Source: JAFGSG01 sp964626055 (lineage in GTDB: Bacteria; Spirochaetota; UBA4802; JAFGDQ01). Taken from it: a DNA stretch of 26,287 bases. The notes under the pieces are model-generated. The model did not search any database. It saw only the letters and a list, made by a program, of their open reading frames with translations, and was not told where the DNA came from. Positions 23,461-26,287 of the stretch are shown piece after piece. Position numbers and translations under genes: made by a program. Location of the stretch: contig CAZVDF010000044.1 in assembly GCA_964626055.1 (NCBI GenBank), positions 1-26,287 on the forward strand, written 5' to 3'. Every line of letters begins with the position of its first letter. The stretch's first letter is position 1.

Positions 23461-24432
23461 TCATCGGTTTATCAGCGAACGATGGTGCGGAAATCCCAAA
23501 GCCGCACCATCGTTATTTGTAAGATAATTGTTAAACTGATGGGGAGTAAATCCGGAAAATTTTCTGAATTCATTAATGAAATGCGACTGATCATAATAAC
23601 CGAACTCTATTGCTAATTGGGAAATATTCGGGCAAGCCTTGATTGCCAGAGCTCTTGCTACTTTGTAATAGCGATTTAAGTTGCTGAATAATTTCGGAGG
23701 AATACCTATGTACTTATTAAATAATCTTCTTATATGTCTGTCTGTATAAAAATTGCTGTTTACCAATCTTTCACAATTCATAATACCCGCAGCATTCCGA
23801 ATTAATGATACAATATACTGGAACTCCGGCATAATGCCGGGAAACGCAGACATGCGCTTCTCAATAAACTCTTCAAAAATATGAATACGTTCATAAAAAG
23901 TCGATGCAAGCACTATCTTCTCGACAATATCTTCCGATTTTCCCGGCGCTATTTCATTAAAAGAAAAATTCCTGTCTGTAAGTTCGGCTGCGTATATCGG
24001 GTAAAATGCATGATGCATTCCAAAACAGAAGAAGATTATAAAATAATCGCAATCCGGTAGAACGTAGTCGACATCCCTGGGAGAAGTGGGTGTTCCGACA
24101 AGAAAGGCGCCCGGTTTTTGCCTGTCGCATCGAAAGACCAGCCCGGTATGTCCTTCTTCGGGAATAATTTTAGGATAGCGAATGGATCCGGAAATAAAAT
24201 CCTGATAATAATAATCCACTATGTTCCTGTATCTGTTCGTAGGTCTGCTTGCCTTGCAAAAATAATTTGTCTGTATTGGGCTCTGAAAGATATTTTCTTT
24301 TTTTGTCGCGCAAACTTCACCTATCGGTAAAAAAGTGGAGTGGTTAATCGTAGCAGCTAACGAATATCTTTGATACATGTTTTCCATCTGGGTAATATAG
24401 CTGATGATAAAAATAATTATTTCCGATGACAT
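23461..24432 (-). CDS. AraC-family transcriptional regulator
   Basis: From the chosen ATG the protein has 323 residues. Residues about 55-200 resemble the DUF6597-type N-terminal domain of AraC regulators (IIPEEGHTGLVFRC and FFCFGMHHAFYPIYAAEL). The C-terminal third has the double helix-turn-helix, ending with ISQLAIEFGYYDQSHFINEFRKFSGFTPHQF, a very typical AraC signature. It would bind DNA; the ligand is unknown. The frame is open to an ATG at 24519, but the extra 29 residues are hydrophobic and unlike the family. The ATG at 24432 has GAGAAG just upstream, though closely spaced. It converges on the C45 lipoprotein gene, 20 bases apart. The last codons encode a perfect 13-pair hairpin. Confidence 0.85.
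   Translation of the reverse strand: MSSEIIIFIISYITQMENMYQRYSLAATINHSTFLPIGEVCATKKENIFQSPIQTNYFCKASRPTNRYRNIVDYYYQDFISGSIRYPKIIPEEGHTGLVFRCDRQKPGAFLVGTPTSPRDVDYVLPDCDYFIIFFCFGMHHAFYPIYAAELTDRNFSFNEIAPGKSEDIVEKIVLASTFYERIHIFEEFIEKRMSAFPGIMPEFQYIVSLIRNAAGIMNCERLVNSNFYTDRHIRRLFNKYIGIPPKLFSNLNRYYKVARALAIKACPNISQLAIEFGYYDQSHFINEFRKFSGFTPHQFNNYLTNNDGAALGFPHHRSLINR
23478..23514. terminator. 13-pair hairpin at the end of the araC-type gene
   Basis: AACGATGGTGCGG (23478-23490) and CCGCACCATCGTT (23502-23514) are perfect arms with an 11-base loop. It begins 37 bases after the lipoprotein stop and lies inside the last codons of the converging regulator gene. It is probably the terminator of the lipoprotein gene, and perhaps of both, although the T-run (TTATTTGT) is modest. 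Confidence 0.65.
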
Positions 24433-24564
24433 GACTTCTCTGATACTATGATAATAAAATATCAGCAAAAAGTATTGGAAAAATCGGACATTAACTATTA
24501 TGGCATTTATGGAAAACATTACAAGTCAGAAAAAATAATTGAATACCCGCTGGTTAGAATGAAA

Positions 24565-24987
24565 TTATTTATTTTTATCCGAGGATAATTTTTTAATAAA
24601 ATTTTCCGCTTCTTCAAGATTTTTAACATTCTTTAAAATAATGTTTTTAAAATCGGCTAAATGCCACGCATTCGTGGAATATAAAGATAAATAGTTGTTC
24701 GGCAATATCGTTACAATTGCCTTTATTCCCGCTTCCCGCATTTTGGGTACCCATTCCGATCTCCACCAGCCGATTGCTTCTGGTGTTAACGTCAATTCGG
24801 CTTCCGAACTATCAGCGACATAATAAAAGCATTTTTTATCTTCTGCGATTTTTAAGGCTTTCTTATGCGCTATCTTTAATTGAGATAAATCAATATTGAA
24901 CTTATGCCATTTAAATAAAATATATCCTTTGCGGGGATAATATTTTACCTTTAGATACGGTCTCTCCGTGAAAATTGTATCCATCAT
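24565..24987 (-). CDS. SpoIIAA/STAS-like small protein
   Basis: This 140-residue cytoplasmic protein has the pattern of the SpoIIAA-like (STAS/SEC14-fold) family. It begins with a YLKVKYYPRKGYILFKWHKF strand pair and a helix (about 33-48). FYYVADSSEAELTLTPEAIGWW follows, where family members have a similar LAD-T motif, then EWVPKMREAGIKAIVTILPN, and a final AENFIKKL helix. The role of these stand-alone proteins is unknown; regulation or lipid binding is suspected. AAAAGGAGAAAG precedes two adjacent ATG codons, the first of which is used. It sits 45 bases beyond the 5' end of the longest araC frame, on the same strand, so it may be transcribed with the regulator. Confidence 0.7.
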   Translation of the reverse strand: MMDTIFTERPYLKVKYYPRKGYILFKWHKFNIDLSQLKIAHKKALKIAEDKKCFYYVADSSEAELTLTPEAIGWWRSEWVPKMREAGIKAIVTILPNNYLSLYSTNAWHLADFKNIILKNVKNLEEAENFIKKLSSDKNK

Positions 24988-25153
24988 CTTTCTCCTTTTT
25001 ATATAGCGGTCTCCTGACAGCTTTCCTGGAAAAAATTAATGATTATTGATTTAATTATTATCGGGCATTTGGGATCATTTTATTATTCATCAAAATAGGC
25101 GCAAATAAAAGATTGATTTACTTATTCCGGGATTAGTTTTCGAATTCAATCAT

Positions 25154-25987
25154 TCACTTCCATTTCCGTATCGCCGAAAGACCGGTACGCTTCCCTTCAT
25201 TGTAATCGCGATCCAACAGTTCTCTGCCTTTCGTCGTTCGTCCCGAATGGAGTATAGCCGGGCAAAGCTCCGTCAGATCAAGATCGGATGGCGGATTCTT
25301 GATAAAATCAAGCAGCCCATTATAATTAAACTCTCTCACGCTGAGAGCCTTTTTCAGAGATGGATATCTCCGGAATAAAAATGGAATAATTTTTGTTTCG
25401 ACAAAACTTTCTTTATTATAGTCAGCCGGCTGAGACCGTATTACCATGATTCTGCGCGCTCCCTGCCGGTATGCTTCCTTAATGGGGATCGGATCTGCTA
25501 CACCGCCGTCGGTATATTCCGAACCGTTTATTTTTATGAACTTCCGGTACATAATTGGTACTGCGCTCGATCCTTTTAGCACATCAAGAAGCGTTTGCTC
25601 TTCGGCCCGGATATATTCCGCTTTACCTGTCTGCACATTGGTAACAGTCATATAGAAATCTTTCCCGGCGACACATTTTATATTCAGAGGCTCGACTTTT
25701 GAAGTATAGTCCCAAAACCAGTCAAGATCCATGTAGTGCCCGCCATGGAGATATTTCTTTAAACTGAAGAAATCAGGTCTCAGCATGTAATCGGTGTAAC
25801 AGCGGTAGTTCCTCCCGTGCTGTTCACCAAGATGCGATGCAAGATTGCATGCTCCCGCGGATACGCCTAAATACATATCAAAGGGATCGAATTTTTTCTC
25901 GAGAAAACAATCGAGCACGCCCGCGGAAAAAATTCCGCGCATGCCCCCGCCTTCAACCACCAGCGCTGTTTTTATTTTTCTTTTCAT
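25154..25987 (-). CDS. patatin-like phospholipase (YjjU/RssA-like)
   Basis: This 277-residue patatin-like serine lipase has the oxyanion motif EGGGMRGIFSAGVL at about 12-25, the nucleophile elbow GVSAGA (about 41-46) and the catalytic Asp in YTDGGVADPIP (about 160). There is no signal peptide, so it is cytoplasmic or membrane-associated, hydrolysing acyl esters of phospholipids. Length and the C-terminal region (LDLTELCPA, GRTTKGRELLDRDYNEG) match the YjjU-like subgroup. The ATG at 25987 was chosen over a TTG three codons upstream; neither has a clear ribosome site. The 166-base gap to the STAS-like gene shows no obvious terminator. Confidence 0.9.
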   Translation of the reverse strand: MKRKIKTALVVEGGGMRGIFSAGVLDCFLEKKFDPFDMYLGVSAGACNLASHLGEQHGRNYRCYTDYMLRPDFFSLKKYLHGGHYMDLDWFWDYTSKVEPLNIKCVAGKDFYMTVTNVQTGKAEYIRAEEQTLLDVLKGSSAVPIMYRKFIKINGSEYTDGGVADPIPIKEAYRQGARRIMVIRSQPADYNKESFVETKIIPFLFRRYPSLKKALSVREFNYNGLLDFIKNPPSDLDLTELCPAILHSGRTTKGRELLDRDYNEGKRTGLSAIRKWK

Positions 25988-26287
25988 AGCGTACAATTTT
26001 TCTAAAAATTATCCGGTGCCGCGCCGCTTTTGTTTAAACAGTAAATAATGGCAGAAAATGGAATATAATCCGAAAAATCCATTTCTTCAACAAAAAAATT
26101 CAATTATGAAATGACTTCTGAATAATATTATTTGACTTTTTTAAAAATCACTCAGATCATTTCACATTCTATGGAAAAGATTGCATATGTCAAGTAATGT
26201 AAAACTGCGTACGCGGTTATGGCAATTTATTCATATGGCTCATTCCGGAATTTTGGGAAAGGTGAATAAAAAAGAGAATATGTAATT
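25988..26287. other. right-end stretch without a clear gene (300 bases)
   Basis: This stretch is A/T-rich. The only frame of note is 26187-26285 on the plus strand, 32 codons beginning MSSNVKLRTRLWQFIHM with GGAAAAG before the ATG. It could be a small basic peptide but is not supported further. Confidence 0.35.

Noticed and set aside
24433..24519. 29-residue N-terminal extension of the AraC regulator
   Set aside because: Hydrophobic and unlike the family; a closer ATG with a purine-rich site exists, though this start is not certain.
26187..26285. 32-codon frame at the right edge
   Set aside because: Too short and unsupported by homology or neighbours; only a weak GGAAAAG precedes it.

Overview
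The window (about 26.3 kb) is bacterial chromosome from a Gram-negative, probably anaerobic organism with moderate-to-low GC and A/T-rich intergenic gaps. Evidence for this is a periplasmic-binding-protein ABC importer, OmpA-like and BON domains, two lipoproteins, and sodium-translocating decarboxylase subunits. Both lipoprotein signal peptides end in loose lipoboxes (Tyr or Asn just before the Cys), a habit best known from spirochaetes, especially the Leptospira side. I regard a spirochaete as possible; a deltaproteobacterial-type anaerobe is not excluded. No rRNA, phage, insertion sequence or CRISPR array was seen.

Region 1 (1-5371): a partial tRNA-Leu(CAG) at the left edge and a small membrane protein, then a minus-strand acyl-CoA gene set. 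In transcription order this is a short-chain dehydrogenase, an SCP-x type thiolase, a DUF35 zinc-ribbon/OB partner, a crotonase-family hydratase resembling cyclohexadienecarbonyl-CoA hydratase, then the gamma and beta subunits of a sodium-pumping decarboxylase. This looks like degradation of an acyl-CoA (possibly aromatic or alicyclic) with energy recovered as a sodium gradient. The biotin/carboxyltransferase alpha subunit is not here.

Region 2 (5755-13550): an EamA exporter (minus), a divergent control region, then a complete five-gene Liv-type importer (livK, H, M, G, F; plus) and a lipoprotein with a FlgT/LPP20-like start and its own good promoter. Two copies of a GC-rich, hairpin-forming repeat of about 110-130 bp bracket this block.

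Region 3 (13558-15524, minus): a YjbQ-family protein, a 42-residue membrane peptide, a secreted coiled-coil protein and a secreted protein of unknown family, closely spaced as an operon.

Region 4 (15665-20363, minus): signalling. A GAF-GGDEF diguanylate cyclase stands next to a three-gene set: an inner-membrane protein with a cytoplasmic sensor-like part and periplasmic BON and OmpA-like domains, a Rab/Ras-like small GTPase, and a PAS/HD-GYP phosphodiesterase whose start overlaps the GTPase stop. This is the best candidate for a poorly described system: a GTPase switch linking the cell wall to c-di-GMP turnover.

Region 5 (20468-26287): an unknown membrane protein, a gene-poor stretch with a possible decayed gene, a C45/acyltransferase-like Ntn-hydrolase lipoprotein, a convergent AraC regulator, a SpoIIAA/STAS-like protein and a patatin-like phospholipase.
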